Notes: generated by a model not told the origin, from the sequence alone. 64,000 nucleotides of DNA from MW101C3 sp943367595 (GCA_943367595.1 CALRJS020000016.1:18245-82244); one strand, 5' to 3'; shown: positions 32,432 through 43,288, counted from the first letter of the stretch. Translations and numbers: made by a program.

Positions 32432-32544
32432 ACCACTTCGCTGACGCCGAAGTCCCCATTGGCGCAACCTCTCCGCTGACGCCCACCGCTTCACTGGCGC
32501 CGATCTCCCCACTGGCGCAGGCGCAACCTCTCCACTGGCGCCTT
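32432..32544. repeat. 18-bp imperfect tandem repeat tract upstream of pedR and metF
   Basis: Units begin at 32432, 32450, 32468, 32486, 32504 and, after a five-base insertion, 32527. The shared pattern is roughly CYYCWCCACTGGCGCC. It lies in the 275-base divergent gap between the pedR-like gene and metF. It would be read in frame on the plus strand as a six-residue repeat, but no gene call supports that. Confidence 0.7.
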
Positions 32545-32638
32545 CCCCCACGAACGCCCACCGCTACGCCTCAGGCTGCACCCGAGCCAGCCGGGCTGCT
32601 GCCGGCCTGGGGGGCCTGGGTGGTGCCGCCCTTCACGC

Positions 32639-33577
32639 ATGATGGGCGCTGGTTGTTTCCCGGTTGTCGTGCTGCTGCAGCGGGCCATCGCGCGTGGAGC
32701 GTTCGCGGTCACGGCGGAAGTGATGCCCCCCAGGGGCGGTGATCCCAGCCGCACCCTGGCGGTGGCCAGGCTGCTGAAGGGGCGGGTTCACGCAGTCAAT
32801 GTCACCGACGGGAGCCGGGCGGTGATGCGCATGAGCAGCATGGCCCTCTGCCGGCTGCTGCTCGACGCCGGGCTCGAGCCGGTGCTGCAGCTGGCCTGCC
32901 GGGATCGCAACCGCATTGCTCTGCAGGCCGAGCTGCTGGGCGCTCATGCGCTGGGCATCCGCAACCTGCTCTGCCTCACCGGCGACCCGGTGCGGGCCGG
33001 CGATCAGCCGAAAGCCCGGCCGGTGAATGAGTTGGAGGCGGTGCGGTTGCTGCAGCAGGTGAGCGATTTCAATGCCGGCCGCGATCCGCTCGGTGGCGCA
33101 CTCCCCGATGGGCCCACCGCCTTGTTCGCCGGTGCCGCTGCCGATCCCCAGTCAGCCAGCTGGAGCGGTCTGCGCCGCCGCCTCGCCCGCAAGCAGGCCG
33201 CCGGTGCCCAGTTCCTGCAGACCCAGATGGTCATGGAGGCGAGCGTGCTGCGCCGCTTCTGCGATGAGATCGCCGCGCCCTTGGGGTTGCCGGTGCTGGC
33301 AGGGGTGTTTCTGCTCAAGTCCGCCCGCAACGCCGAGTTCATCAACCGCGTGGTGCCCGGTGCCTCGATTCCTCAGCACGTGATCGATCGCCTGGCGGCG
33401 GCGGCTGATCCGGCCAGCGAGGGCATCCGGATCGCGGCGGAACAGGTGATCAGCTTCCGTGCGATCTCCCAGGGCGTGCACCTGATGGCGGTGAAGGCCG
33501 AAGAGCGGATCCCCAGCATCCTCAGCCTCGCCGGCATCGAGGCGATCGACCCGGTCACCGCCCTGCCTGCGGGCTGA
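32639..33577 (+). CDS. metF: Methylenetetrahydrofolate reductase family protein
   Basis: 312 residues with a TIM-barrel MTHFR pattern: FAVTAEVMPPRGGDPS, VNVTDGSRAVMRMSS, LACRDRNRIALQAELLGAHALG and NLLCLTGDP, then a C-terminal GAQFLQTQMVME and PVLAGVFLL. It reduces 5,10-methylene-THF to 5-methyl-THF for methionine synthesis. Cyanobacterial members are shorter and more divergent than E. coli MetF, so reductant specificity is uncertain. Two ATGs in tandem (32639, 32642) are available. Confidence 0.85.
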   Translation: MMGAGCFPVVVLLQRAIARGAFAVTAEVMPPRGGDPSRTLAVARLLKGRVHAVNVTDGSRAVMRMSSMALCRLLLDAGLEPVLQLACRDRNRIALQAELLGAHALGIRNLLCLTGDPVRAGDQPKARPVNELEAVRLLQQVSDFNAGRDPLGGALPDGPTALFAGAAADPQSASWSGLRRRLARKQAAGAQFLQTQMVMEASVLRRFCDEIAAPLGLPVLAGVFLLKSARNAEFINRVVPGASIPQHVIDRLAAAADPASEGIRIAAEQVISFRAISQGVHLMAVKAEERIPSILSLAGIEAIDPVTALPAG

Positions 33578-33623
33578 CGCCGGATCCTCGTCTTCGACGA
33601 CGCGCTGCGGCCGGATCGTGGCC

Positions 33624-34811
33624 TCAGACGCCGCGCTGGCTGGCGGTGAGATCATTGCCCAGCAGATCGGCCAGCGCCTTCTGCTGGGGGGAGGGCAAGG
33701 ACACGTCCTGACGGCGCACATCGGTGATCAGCCAGTCGAGAGCGGCCTCCTGGAGGTCGAAGTGGTCGCCGTTGCGATCCACGCAATAGCGGCCGAACAC
33801 CAACTTCTCGGTGAGCCGGACCCCGGCCCCGATGCGGGAGTAATCGAAGATGATCGAGTTGTCGATCGTGGCGCCTTCGCAGATGTGGCAGCTCGGGCCG
33901 ATCATGGCCGGCCCGATGATCGTGACCCCCGGCTCGATCCGGCTCATTCCGCCCACGTAGATGGGCCCCTGCACGTTGATCTTGTCCCAGTCGGCGGCCA
34001 CGTTCAGGCCGGTGAACACGCCGGGCCGCACCTCCCGTCCCGGAATTGAAACCTTGCGAACCTTGCCCAGCAGCACGCTGCGGATCGCCTGCCAGTAATC
34101 CGGCACCTTGCCGATATCCACCCATTCAAAATCCATGGGCAGGGAGTAGAAGGGTGCGCCGGCAGCCACCAGGCGGGGAAACAGATCCGCGCCGATGTCG
34201 AAAGGCACGCCAGCGGGAACGTGGTCGAGCACCTGGGGCTCGAAGATGTAGATGCCGGTGTTGATCATGTCGCTGGCGGCCTCTTCCACCGACGGCTTCT
34301 CCTGGAAGGAGAGCACCCGCGAGTTGTCGTCGGTGACCACAACGCCGTAGCTGCTCACCTGGTCTTTCGGCACCCGCTTGGTGATCAGGCTGGCCACGGC
34401 CCCTTTCTCCTTGTGCCGCCGCACCGCCTCGGTGAGGTCGAGGTCGATCAGGGCGTCACCGCAGAGCACCACGAAGGTGTCGTCAAAGAAGGTCTGAAAG
34501 GTCTGGATTTTCTTGATGCCGCCCGCAGAACCCATCGCCTCGCCGATCAGTTCGCCGTCGTCCTGAATGCGGCCTTCGAAGCTGTAGGCGATCTCCACGC
34601 CGAAGCGTTGGCCATCACGGAAGTAGTTCTCAATTTCGGCCGCCAGATGCGAAACGTTGACCATGACCTCGTTGAAGCCATGCTCCCGGAGCAACTCCAG
34701 CAGGAATTCCATCACCGGCTTCTGCAGGATCGGAATCATCGGCTTGGGAATCGTGTGGGTGATGGGCCTCACCCGTGTTCCCTTGCCGGCTGCGAGGATC
34801 ATCGCCTTCAT
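33624..34811 (-). CDS. Sugar-phosphate nucleotidyltransferase (mannose/glucose-1-phosphate type)
   Basis: 395 residues. The nucleotidyltransferase domain starts MKAMILAAGKGTRVRPITHTIPKP and includes VVLCGDALIDLDLTEAV and the sugar-binding EKPSVEEAASDMINTGIYIFEP. A C-terminal left-handed beta-helix follows (GPIYVGGMSRIEPGVTIIGPAMIG, EGATIDNSIIFDYSRIGAGV), as in GDP-mannose and glucose-1-phosphate enzymes. It activates a sugar phosphate for polysaccharide or glycoconjugate synthesis. I chose the ATG at 34809-34811; a longer frame adds ten residues. The nucleotide and sugar are not determined. Confidence 0.88.
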   Translation of the reverse strand: MKAMILAAGKGTRVRPITHTIPKPMIPILQKPVMEFLLELLREHGFNEVMVNVSHLAAEIENYFRDGQRFGVEIAYSFEGRIQDDGELIGEAMGSAGGIKKIQTFQTFFDDTFVVLCGDALIDLDLTEAVRRHKEKGAVASLITKRVPKDQVSSYGVVVTDDNSRVLSFQEKPSVEEAASDMINTGIYIFEPQVLDHVPAGVPFDIGADLFPRLVAAGAPFYSLPMDFEWVDIGKVPDYWQAIRSVLLGKVRKVSIPGREVRPGVFTGLNVAADWDKINVQGPIYVGGMSRIEPGVTIIGPAMIGPSCHICEGATIDNSIIFDYSRIGAGVRLTEKLVFGRYCVDRNGDHFDLQEAALDWLITDVRRQDVSLPSPQQKALADLLGNDLTASQRGV

Positions 34812-34859
34812 GGGCGCCTTGTTGCTCGGTTGGTTCTGCATGCACCCTAATTAAGGGCG

Positions 34860-35798
34860 TCAGGCTGCCAGTGCCGCCCGAGCCGGCAAGGGAGCTGGCA
34901 CGGCCTGCCAGACCCCTGCATGGGGCTCGGCAGTCCGCTGGCTCGCAAGCGTGTGTTCTGCTGTGGGTTCGGCTGGGCGCTCAGCGGGAACGGCGCCGTC
35001 CAGCTCGAGTGCACGGCGCAGATGCAGGGGCCCGAACAGGCCCCCTTCCTGCCGCAGATCGATGCGTCCCTGTGAACAGAGGAACAACAGCGCCCAGAAC
35101 ACTCCTACCCGGTCGTGATCAAGATCGGGCGGCGCTGCGCCTTTCCAGGCCTCCACCAGCGCATCGAAGTTGACCCATTCCAGGGCCACGGGCCACTGCT
35201 GCAGAAAAAGGCTGAGCGCGGCGGTGGTTTCCGGCAGTTTCTCTCGGTGGGCCAGGGCGCTCACCTGCTCGATCGCGTCGCGCTCGCTGTAAGGGCGGCT
35301 GCGTGGCTTATGGCGCCGTTGGCCGCCATCGCTCTCCAGCCGCTCGGCGATGTCTTCCAGCTGGCGGATCAACTCGCCCAGGCTCACCGGCCGCTGCAGC
35401 GGCGGCGGTGCCACCGGCCTGCGCCAGAGGTGCCGCTCGGGCCGGTGGGGCAGCTGGATCCCCAGCGACCAGCTGTCCTCGAGCGCATCCTCGCTCTCGC
35501 AGGGATCGGCGACCAGGGCCATGGGCGGAAAGGTCTGGCGTTCCAGCACTTCGGCCTTGAGCCCCACCAGCACCGACGCCGCCAGAAACGCCTCGCTGGT
35601 GGCGGCGAGATCCTGCTCGTAGCTGCCGCCCTGGCCGGAGCTCAGGGCCACCAGGCGCGGCACCTCGATGCGCTGACGCAGCTGATCGAGGAAGCCGTCC
35701 ACCACGGCGATCACATCCACATCCCAGGGGTCGAGGTCACCGCGCTCGGCGGCCTCCTGCAGCAGGCGGATCGCCAGCCTGGCGCCTGCGTTCGGCAC
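34860..35798 (-). CDS. scpA: Segregation and condensation protein A
   Basis: 312 residues. The kleisin subunit that bridges SMC heads: ARLAIRLLQEAAERGDLDPWDVDVIAVVDGFLDQL at the N-terminus and VGVFWALLFLCSQGRIDLRQEG at the C-terminal winged helix. The middle is variable, Pro/Arg-rich. The GTG at 35796-35798 is supported by where ScpA similarity begins. No scpB is adjacent. A low-complexity C-terminal tail (EPTAEHTLAS...) extends past the conserved domain. Confidence 0.85.
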   Translation of the reverse strand: MPNAGARLAIRLLQEAAERGDLDPWDVDVIAVVDGFLDQLRQRIEVPRLVALSSGQGGSYEQDLAATSEAFLAASVLVGLKAEVLERQTFPPMALVADPCESEDALEDSWSLGIQLPHRPERHLWRRPVAPPPLQRPVSLGELIRQLEDIAERLESDGGQRRHKPRSRPYSERDAIEQVSALAHREKLPETTAALSLFLQQWPVALEWVNFDALVEAWKGAAPPDLDHDRVGVFWALLFLCSQGRIDLRQEGGLFGPLHLRRALELDGAVPAERPAEPTAEHTLASQRTAEPHAGVWQAVPAPLPARAALAA

Positions 35799-35841
35799 AG
35801 TTCTCCCCGATCTGCCGGAAACGTACCCGGTCTGGCGCGAC

Positions 35842-36213
35842 TCAGCCAGCTGAATCCGCTGCCGTGGTTCCCCCTGAACTTTCTCCGGCGGCCGGCAACA
35901 GGGCCAGCTGGGCGTCCACGGTGGCGCGGTAACGCTGCAGGTCGTCTTCCAGCTCGCGGATGCGCACCTGCTGGGCGTCAAGCTCGCTGCGGTCCTGCAT
36001 CAATTCCACTTTCTTCACCACGCCGATCCACACGGCGAACACCCAGGCGGCGGTGGCACCGATGCCACCCACCACCAGCAGCAAGGCCGCCAGCGGCAGG
36101 GTGACCGCCGCCCCCGGCAGGAAGCGCACGGTGGTGGGATCGGTGTTCTCCAGCGTGAACATCACCGTGGCAAGGCCGAAACTGAAGATCAGCAGGAAAT
36201 TCAGCTGTCGCAT
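35842..36213 (-). CDS. LapA-domain (DUF1049) membrane protein
   Basis: 123 residues. Two membrane helices, NFLLIFSFGLATVMFTLENT and PLAALLLVVGGIGATAAWVFAVW, separated by DPTTVRFLPGA, match LapA/DUF1049. A coiled-coil follows (VELMQDRSELDAQQVRIRELEDDLQRY). In E. coli LapA works with LapB in lipopolysaccharide control; the cyanobacterial role is unproven. It lies upstream of scpA on the same strand with 43 bases between them. Confidence 0.85.
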   Translation of the reverse strand: MRQLNFLLIFSFGLATVMFTLENTDPTTVRFLPGAAVTLPLAALLLVVGGIGATAAWVFAVWIGVVKKVELMQDRSELDAQQVRIRELEDDLQRYRATVDAQLALLPAAGESSGGTTAADSAG

Positions 36214-36394
36214 GGCTGGTGGTGGGTCGGGGCTCTGAATCGGGAGCGTATGGCTGGCCGGCCGGTGGCGGCCTGAGCGGAGCGATCCCGTCGACCAGTT
36301 TGCGGCACCCGAACGGAATTGGGCGCAAGCCTTCGCACAGTGCTGGGGGTGGTGCCCTCGCTGGTTTGGGGCAGCCGGCAGGATGCCGGCCCGC

Positions 36395-38062
<1,668 letters not shown>

Positions 38063-38170
38063 TGGCCAGGGAATTCAGTTCTGGACGGAGTGTAGAAATG
38101 CTCAACTGCCCAGTACCGCCCAGATATGGGATGACACACAGAGCCCGCGCCCGGGTGGGACTGAGCGGAC

Positions 38171-40177
38171 TCAGAAGCTGCTGAACAGAAGCACCAGGGC
38201 GATCACGCCGCCGAACACGATCAGCGCATAGAACTGGGCGCGGCCGGTTTCGAAGTACTTGAGCCCTTCGCCGCTGCCCAGGGTCAGCAGGCCGGTGAGG
38301 TTCACCACCCCGTCCACCACCTTGGCGTCCACCTCCAGCACCTGACGCGCCAGTTTGCGGCTGCCTTTGACGAACAGGCGGTCGTTGATCGCATCGAGGT
38401 ACCACTTGTTGGCCAGGAAGGCATTGATGGTGGGGAAGCGGGCGGCCACGGCGGTGGCCAGATCCAGCTTGTGCAGGGCGTAGGCCAGCACCGCGATGGT
38501 GATGCCGATCACGGAGATCGTGACCGAAGCGCCCGCCAGCGGCAGGAACTCGCCCCAGCTGAAGTGCTCGGCCATCTCGGCGGCCTCGCCTGGGTTGAGC
38601 AGGGCGGCGAAGCGGCTGTTCCAGGGCGTGCCGAGCAGGCCGATCAGCACCGAGGGCACGGCGAGCACGGCCAGTGGTGCGGCCATCTGCCAGCCCGATT
38701 CGTGCGGGTGGGAGGCGTGGGAGCCATGGCCCTCCTCATGGCTTTCCGGGGCCTTGCCGGCGGCCTGGAGCAGGGCACTGCGCACGCTGAGGTCACCGCC
38801 GCGGAAGCTGCCCTCGAAGGTGAGGAAGTAAAGCCTGAACATGTAGAAGGCGGTCATGCCGGCGGTCAGGAAGCCCACCGCCCAGAGCAGCGGGAAGGCG
38901 TTGAAGGCCTGGCCGAGGATTTCGTCCTTGCTCCAGAAGCCTGCCAGCGGTGGAATCCCGCTGATCGCCACGCAGCCGATCAGGAAGGTGGTGGAGGTGA
39001 CCGGCATGAAGCGGCGCAGCCCTCCCATCAGGCGCATGTCCTGGGCGAGCACCGGCTCATGGCCCACCACCTCTTCCATGGCATGGATCACCGAGCCGGA
39101 GCAGAGGAAGAGCATGGCCTTGAAGAAGGCGTGGGTGACCAGGTGGAACATGCCCGCCTCGGGAGCGCCGCAACCCATCGCCAGCATCATGTAACCCAGC
39201 TGCGACACGGTGCTATAGGCCAGGCCCTTCTTGAGATCCATCTGGGTGAGGGCGATCGAGGCCCCCAGGAAGCAGGTGATCGTGCCGATCACAGCGATCA
39301 CGGCCTGCACGAGCGGGAAGGGTTCGTAGACGGGCTGCAGCCGGGCCACCAGGAACACGCCGGCGGCCACCATCGTGGCGGCGTGGATCAGGGCTGAGAT
39401 CGGGGTGGGACCCTCCATCGCATCGGGCAGCCACACGTGCAGCGGGAACTGGGCCGACTTGGCCATCGGCCCCATGAACACAAGCAGGCAGAGCAGCACC
39501 GCCACGCCATTGGAGAGCGAGCCTTCCGCCACGGCGGCGGAAAGGCCGGCGCCGATCTCCTCGAAGCCGAAGCTGCCGGTGGCCCAGAACAGGCCGAGGA
39601 TGCCGAGCAGCAGACCGAAGTCGCCGACGCGGTTGACGATGAAAGCTTTCTGGGCGGCATGGGCGGCACCCTCACGGTCGTACCAGAAGCCCACGAGCAG
39701 GTAGGAGCACATGCCCACCAGCTCCCAGAACACGTAGATCTCAAGCAGGTTGGGGCTGATCACCAGCCCCAGCATCGAGCTGCTGAACAGGGCGAGATAG
39801 GTGAAGAAGCGCACATAGCCCTTGTCGTGGGCCATGTAGCCATCGGAGTACACCATCACCAGCAAGGCGATGGTGGTGACCAGTGACAGCATCACGGCGC
39901 CGAGCGCATCGACCCGGAACCCCATCTGCAGGTTGAAGCTGCCGGCGCTGGCCCAGTTGAAGAGCACTTCGGTGGCTGGCGCTCCGGCCAGCTGCTCAGC
40001 CAGCACGGCGTAACTCAGCACGGCTGCCGCCCCGATCAGGGTGATGAGCAGCAGGGCAACGGGCTTGCGCAGCCGGTTGACGGTGCGGTTGAAGCTGATC
40101 AGCCCGAGACCGGTGAGCGCCGCCCCCGCCAAGGGCAGAACGGGAATCAACCAGGCGATTTCAGCGGCCGATGTCAT
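38171..40177 (-). CDS. ndhF: NAD(P)H-quinone oxidoreductase subunit 5 (NdhF1-type)
   Basis: 668 residues with about 16 membrane helices and a C-terminal amphipathic helix. Motifs include FRVDALGAVMLSLVTTIALLV, EIYVFWELVGMCSYLLVGFWY, FPLHVWLPDAMEGPTPISALIHAATMVAAGVFLV and DLKKGLAYSTVSQLGYMM. It pumps protons at the distal end of NDH-1. A His-rich loop (EESHEEGHGSHASHPHESGW region, about residues 480-496) lies between late helices. The gene heads the ndhF-ndhD minus-strand unit. Confidence 0.96.
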   Translation of the reverse strand: MTSAAEIAWLIPVLPLAGAALTGLGLISFNRTVNRLRKPVALLLITLIGAAAVLSYAVLAEQLAGAPATEVLFNWASAGSFNLQMGFRVDALGAVMLSLVTTIALLVMVYSDGYMAHDKGYVRFFTYLALFSSSMLGLVISPNLLEIYVFWELVGMCSYLLVGFWYDREGAAHAAQKAFIVNRVGDFGLLLGILGLFWATGSFGFEEIGAGLSAAVAEGSLSNGVAVLLCLLVFMGPMAKSAQFPLHVWLPDAMEGPTPISALIHAATMVAAGVFLVARLQPVYEPFPLVQAVIAVIGTITCFLGASIALTQMDLKKGLAYSTVSQLGYMMLAMGCGAPEAGMFHLVTHAFFKAMLFLCSGSVIHAMEEVVGHEPVLAQDMRLMGGLRRFMPVTSTTFLIGCVAISGIPPLAGFWSKDEILGQAFNAFPLLWAVGFLTAGMTAFYMFRLYFLTFEGSFRGGDLSVRSALLQAAGKAPESHEEGHGSHASHPHESGWQMAAPLAVLAVPSVLIGLLGTPWNSRFAALLNPGEAAEMAEHFSWGEFLPLAGASVTISVIGITIAVLAYALHKLDLATAVAARFPTINAFLANKWYLDAINDRLFVKGSRKLARQVLEVDAKVVDGVVNLTGLLTLGSGEGLKYFETGRAQFYALIVFGGVIALVLLFSSF

Positions 40178-40249
40178 CCAGCTCCAGTTAGCGGCCCCGC
40201 GAGTGTAGGCAGCTTCCTGGGCACGACCGGCGTGTGTGTGGGTGTGCGA

Positions 40250-41029
40250 TCAGCCCAGCGTCCGTCCCAGGGGCCCGTTCAGAAAGGCGCTGGCGGCAGG
40301 GCCGATGTAGCGGTGGCTCCACCAGAACAGGCCGATGGCAATGGCGATCCCCAGCTGGGAGGGCCGCAGAAATTCTGAGAGTTCCAGCTTCTGGCGTCCG
40401 TCGATCACCGCCAGGAACGGCACCACGGAGGTGCGCGCCTTCAGCTGCTCGAAGGACTCGCCGAAGCGCGCCCGCAGCCGCCGGTCGCCGTGCCAGACGG
40501 CAAACAGGTGATGGGCGATCAATCCGGCGCAGGTGACCACCATGAAGCTGCTGCCGATCCAGAGCAAGTGGGTGGCGCACCAGAGGATCTGACCGACGGC
40601 CTGGGGGTGGCGGCTGATGCGGATGATCCCGGTTTCGTAGAGGCGCACCTGCGGCTGCAGCAGCGCGGGGATCTCCAGCAGGTTGTAGGTGGCGGGATAC
40701 AGAAAGAAGAAGCTGATCGCCGTTCCCACCCAGATCACCGGGATCAGTCCGGGGGTGCCCTGCAGGGTCCAGAGCCGCACGCCGTCGTAGCGATGGGCGA
40801 GGAAGTAGCCCACCACCACCACCGCGGCCGGAATGCTTACGGCCGCGAACAGCAGGCGCCAGGCCCGGGCCCCGATGCGCTGCTCTCCCCACACGCGCAG
40901 GGCGGCCCCGCCGCTGTGCAGCACCGCAAAGGCCGCCAGCAGGGCAACCATCACCAGGCTGGTGTGGTGAAGCGGGGAAAGCACGGGTCGGAGGCGGCAG
41001 CGGCGATTCTGCTTCGTCCGCCGCGGCAT
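40250..41029 (-). CDS. Z-ISO: 15-cis-zeta-carotene isomerase (Z-ISO), NnrU family
   Basis: 259 residues with about six membrane helices. NnrU-like core: FFLYPATYNLLEIPALLQP, LYETGIIRISRHPQAVGQI and CAGLIAHHLFAVWHGDRRL, closely following plant Z-ISO (the RHPQ and IAHHL histidines bind heme there). Z-ISO converts tri-cis to di-cis zeta-carotene between the phytoene desaturase and zeta-carotene desaturase steps. Its closeness to crtP and crtB supports the role. The N-terminal 25 residues may not be real; an internal start near VMVALLAAFAVLHSG would fit the family better. Confidence 0.85.
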   Translation of the reverse strand: MPRRTKQNRRCRLRPVLSPLHHTSLVMVALLAAFAVLHSGGAALRVWGEQRIGARAWRLLFAAVSIPAAVVVVGYFLAHRYDGVRLWTLQGTPGLIPVIWVGTAISFFFLYPATYNLLEIPALLQPQVRLYETGIIRISRHPQAVGQILWCATHLLWIGSSFMVVTCAGLIAHHLFAVWHGDRRLRARFGESFEQLKARTSVVPFLAVIDGRQKLELSEFLRPSQLGIAIAIGLFWWSHRYIGPAASAFLNGPLGRTLG

Positions 41030-41102
41030 GGCGTGGACGGGGACCCAGGCTTTGCTCCTAAAGTTCGCTGCTCATGCCGGCGTCCAGCCCCGGGGTCGTT
41101 CC

Positions 41103-42101
41103 ATGGCTGATCTGCCGTTCACCCTCGATCAGCTGCGCATCCTGCGGGCCATCGCCAGCGAAGGCAGCTTCAAGAAGGCAGCCGACAGCCTCTACGTCAC
41201 CCAGCCGGCGGTGAGCCTGCAGATCCAGAACCTGGAGAAGCAGCTCGATGTGTCGCTCTTCGACCGGGGCGGCCGCAAGGCCCAGCTCACCGAGGCGGGC
41301 CATCTCCTGCTGAGCTACTGCGACCGCATCCTGGGCCAGTGCCAGGAGGCGTGCCGCGCCCTCGACGACCTGCACAACCTCAAGGGCGGTTCCCTGATCG
41401 TGGGCGCCAGCCAGACCACCGGCACCTACCTGATGCCGCGCATGATCGGTCTGTTCCGCCAGAAGTATCCCGACGTGTCGGTGCAGCTGCAGGTGCACAG
41501 CACCCGGCGCACCAGCTGGAGTGTGGCCAACGGCCAGGTGGATCTGGCGATCATCGGCGGTGAGCTGCCCGGCGAACTCAACGACCTGCTCCAGGTGATT
41601 CCTTACGCCAGCGACGAACTCGCCCTGGTGCTGCCGGTCAACCATCCGCTGGCCCGTCTGCCGGAACTCCACAAGGACGACCTCTACCGGCTCAGCTTCG
41701 TCTGCCTCGATGCCCAGTCCACCACCCGCAAGATGGTGGACCAGCTGCTGGCCCGCTCCGGCCTGGAAGTGCAGCGGCTCAAGATCGAGATGGAACTCAA
41801 TTCCTTCGAGGCGATCAAGAACGCCGTGCAGTCGGGCTTGGGTGCCGCTTTCCTGCCGGTGGTGTCGATCGAGCGGGAGCTGGCGACCGGATCCCTGCAC
41901 CGCCCCACCGTGACCGACCTGCTGGTGCGCCGCCAGCTGAAGCTGATCACCCATCCCGCCCGCTACTGCTCCAGGGCTTCGGAAGCCTTCCGCCGCGAGG
42001 TGCTGCCGGTGTTCGCCAGCCCCGACAGCCCCTTGCGGCAGACACCGCGCACCAGCCCGCCGGCCGAAGCCGCCACCACGGTGCTTCAGCCTGCCCCTTG
42101 A
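41103..42101 (+). CDS. rbcR: LysR-type regulator RbcR
   Basis: 332 residues. The N-terminus MADLPFTLDQLRILRAIASEG, with SFKKAADSLYVTQPAVSLQIQNLEKQL, is typical of RbcR/Ycf30. The effector domain continues GSLIVGASQTTGTYLMPRMIG. RbcR controls RuBisCO (rbcLS) and carbon-assimilation genes. It is divergent from Z-ISO with the starts about 73 bases apart, so one regulator may act on both promoters. I chose the ATG at 41103 because the upstream extension is not LysR-like. The C-terminal tail is Pro-rich. Confidence 0.93.
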   Translation: MADLPFTLDQLRILRAIASEGSFKKAADSLYVTQPAVSLQIQNLEKQLDVSLFDRGGRKAQLTEAGHLLLSYCDRILGQCQEACRALDDLHNLKGGSLIVGASQTTGTYLMPRMIGLFRQKYPDVSVQLQVHSTRRTSWSVANGQVDLAIIGGELPGELNDLLQVIPYASDELALVLPVNHPLARLPELHKDDLYRLSFVCLDAQSTTRKMVDQLLARSGLEVQRLKIEMELNSFEAIKNAVQSGLGAAFLPVVSIERELATGSLHRPTVTDLLVRRQLKLITHPARYCSRASEAFRREVLPVFASPDSPLRQTPRTSPPAEAATTVLQPAP

Positions 42102-42120
42102 GCCCGCCTGAGCGAGAACC

Positions 42121-42154
42121 CCGCCTGCACGAGCCCGAAGGCTCCTGCAGACGG
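42121..42154. terminator. Strong hairpin between convergent rbcR and DUF3172 genes
   Basis: A long, near-perfect stem closes over a CGAA tetraloop: CCG-c-CTGCA-c-GAGCC / GGCTC-c-TGCAG-a-CGG. It lies 20 bases after the rbcR stop and 17 before the DUF3172 stop, where it could end both transcripts. There is no obvious U-tract, so the terminator call rests on position and stem strength. Confidence 0.65.
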
Positions 42155-42170
42155 GGGCTCGGACTCAGCC

Positions 42171-42941
42171 TCAGAACTGGTCGCCTTCCGGGGTGATGCC
42201 CACGGCGTCGTCGGCGGCACCGGCGATGCCCCGGGTCTGGAACTTGTTGCCGCTGATGTCGGTCTGGTAGACGCAGCGGACGATCGGCTTGTCGCGGATC
42301 GAGCCGATGTAGGCGAAGGTGTTCATGCGCTGCTTGCACTGGCGCATCTGCTCGGAGGTGACGGCGCCCTCCTTCTGCAGCACGCTCCAGTTCTCGCGGC
42401 GTATCACACAGCCCGGCTGCAGCGTGGGCTGGGTCACGAAGCTGCTGCTTGGGTTCATGGTGGTGTAGAGCTCCACGTCCATCACGAAGGCGCTCGCACC
42501 CCACTGCTTGCAGAACTCGGGGTCCGGCACGGCCAGGTCGAGCTGCTGGCTGCTGGCGATGTTGCCCTGGTTGCCCACGGTGTTGCTGGAGAGCGCCGTG
42601 CCGATGCCGATGCCCACCACGAGCACCCCGGCCAGGACGGCGATCGTGGCCACGTTGAACACGAAGGGGCCGCCGCCGGGTTTGCCGCCCCCACCAGGCG
42701 TGGCACCACCACCGCCACCGCCGCCACCCCCGTTGCGGGTGGCGCGGGCGGCGCGGGAGCGGTCGCCGGGATCCCGCTCATCCGCGTCGTCGTAACGGGC
42801 GGCGTCGTAGCGGGAGCCGCGGCGGTCGTAGGCGTAGTCGGAAGTGGCGTAGTCCGAACCGGCGTAATCGGCGCCGGAACGGCCGCGGCTGCCTCTCCCG
42901 TTGCCTCTGGGGAAGGCGCTGCCATCACGGGAGCGGGTCAT
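42171..42941 (-). CDS. DUF3172 family protein
   Basis: 256 residues. The N-terminal 90 residues are disordered: Tyr/Asp/Ala repeats (SDYATSDYAYDRRGSRYDAA) and a run of nine glycines. Then a membrane helix (FNVATIAVLAGVLVVGIGIGT) and a conserved domain with CKQWGASAFVMDVELYTTMNP, GCVIRRENWSVLQKEGAV and ISGNKFQTRGI. DUF3172 is restricted largely to cyanobacteria and plastids; its function is unknown. The start overlaps the ndhM stop (ATGA), suggesting co-expression with NDH-1. Confidence 0.85.
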   Translation of the reverse strand: MTRSRDGSAFPRGNGRGSRGRSGADYAGSDYATSDYAYDRRGSRYDAARYDDADERDPGDRSRAARATRNGGGGGGGGGATPGGGGKPGGGPFVFNVATIAVLAGVLVVGIGIGTALSSNTVGNQGNIASSQQLDLAVPDPEFCKQWGASAFVMDVELYTTMNPSSSFVTQPTLQPGCVIRRENWSVLQKEGAVTSEQMRQCKQRMNTFAYIGSIRDKPIVRCVYQTDISGNKFQTRGIAGAADDAVGITPEGDQF

Positions 42942-43288
42942 GTGGAAGCGGCACTGCGGGGCAGGCCCATGGAGTAGTTGAGAACCCGAGCGTCCGGGTT
43001 GTAGCGGAGTTCGCCCGCCTGCAGCAGCTGGCGGATCGTGCCCTCCAGCTCCGAACCGATGCGGCGCAGGTTGTATTCGGTGAGCTCGGCACCGGCGAAC
43101 CCGGCCACCAGATCACGGAAGCGCTGCTGCACCTTCTGCAGCACGCCGGCGTCCCACAGGAACTCGTTGTCCGGGTCGAGGTCGAGGGTCAGCTGGTGCG
43201 GGTCGGGGACCAGTTCACCCCCCTCCAGCCGTGCCGTGAACAGCCGCACATGACGGGTGGTGGACTTGAGCAGCAGGTCGTCGGCCAT
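42938..43288 (-). CDS. ndhM: NAD(P)H-quinone oxidoreductase subunit M
   Basis: 116 residues. A cyanobacterial/plastid-specific peripheral NDH-1 subunit. LLKSTTRHVRLFTARLEGGELV, LTLDLDPDNEFLWD and GSELEGTIRQLLQAGELRYNP are characteristic of NdhM. It is in an overlapping pair with the DUF3172 gene. The crtP gene is divergent, with the starts about 177 bases apart. Confidence 0.95.
   Translation of the reverse strand: MADDLLLKSTTRHVRLFTARLEGGELVPDPHQLTLDLDPDNEFLWDAGVLQKVQQRFRDLVAGFAGAELTEYNLRRIGSELEGTIRQLLQAGELRYNPDARVLNYSMGLPRSAAST

Noticed and set aside
32364..32561. Longer N-terminus for the PedR-like protein
   Set aside because: It would translate the 18-bp repeat tract as a leader unlike any LuxR regulator; the ATG at 32361-32363 gives the standard size.
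33588..33600. Small hairpin (TCGTC-TTC-GACGA) between metF and the nucleotidyltransferase
   Set aside because: Only five base pairs with no U-tract; too weak to call a terminator.
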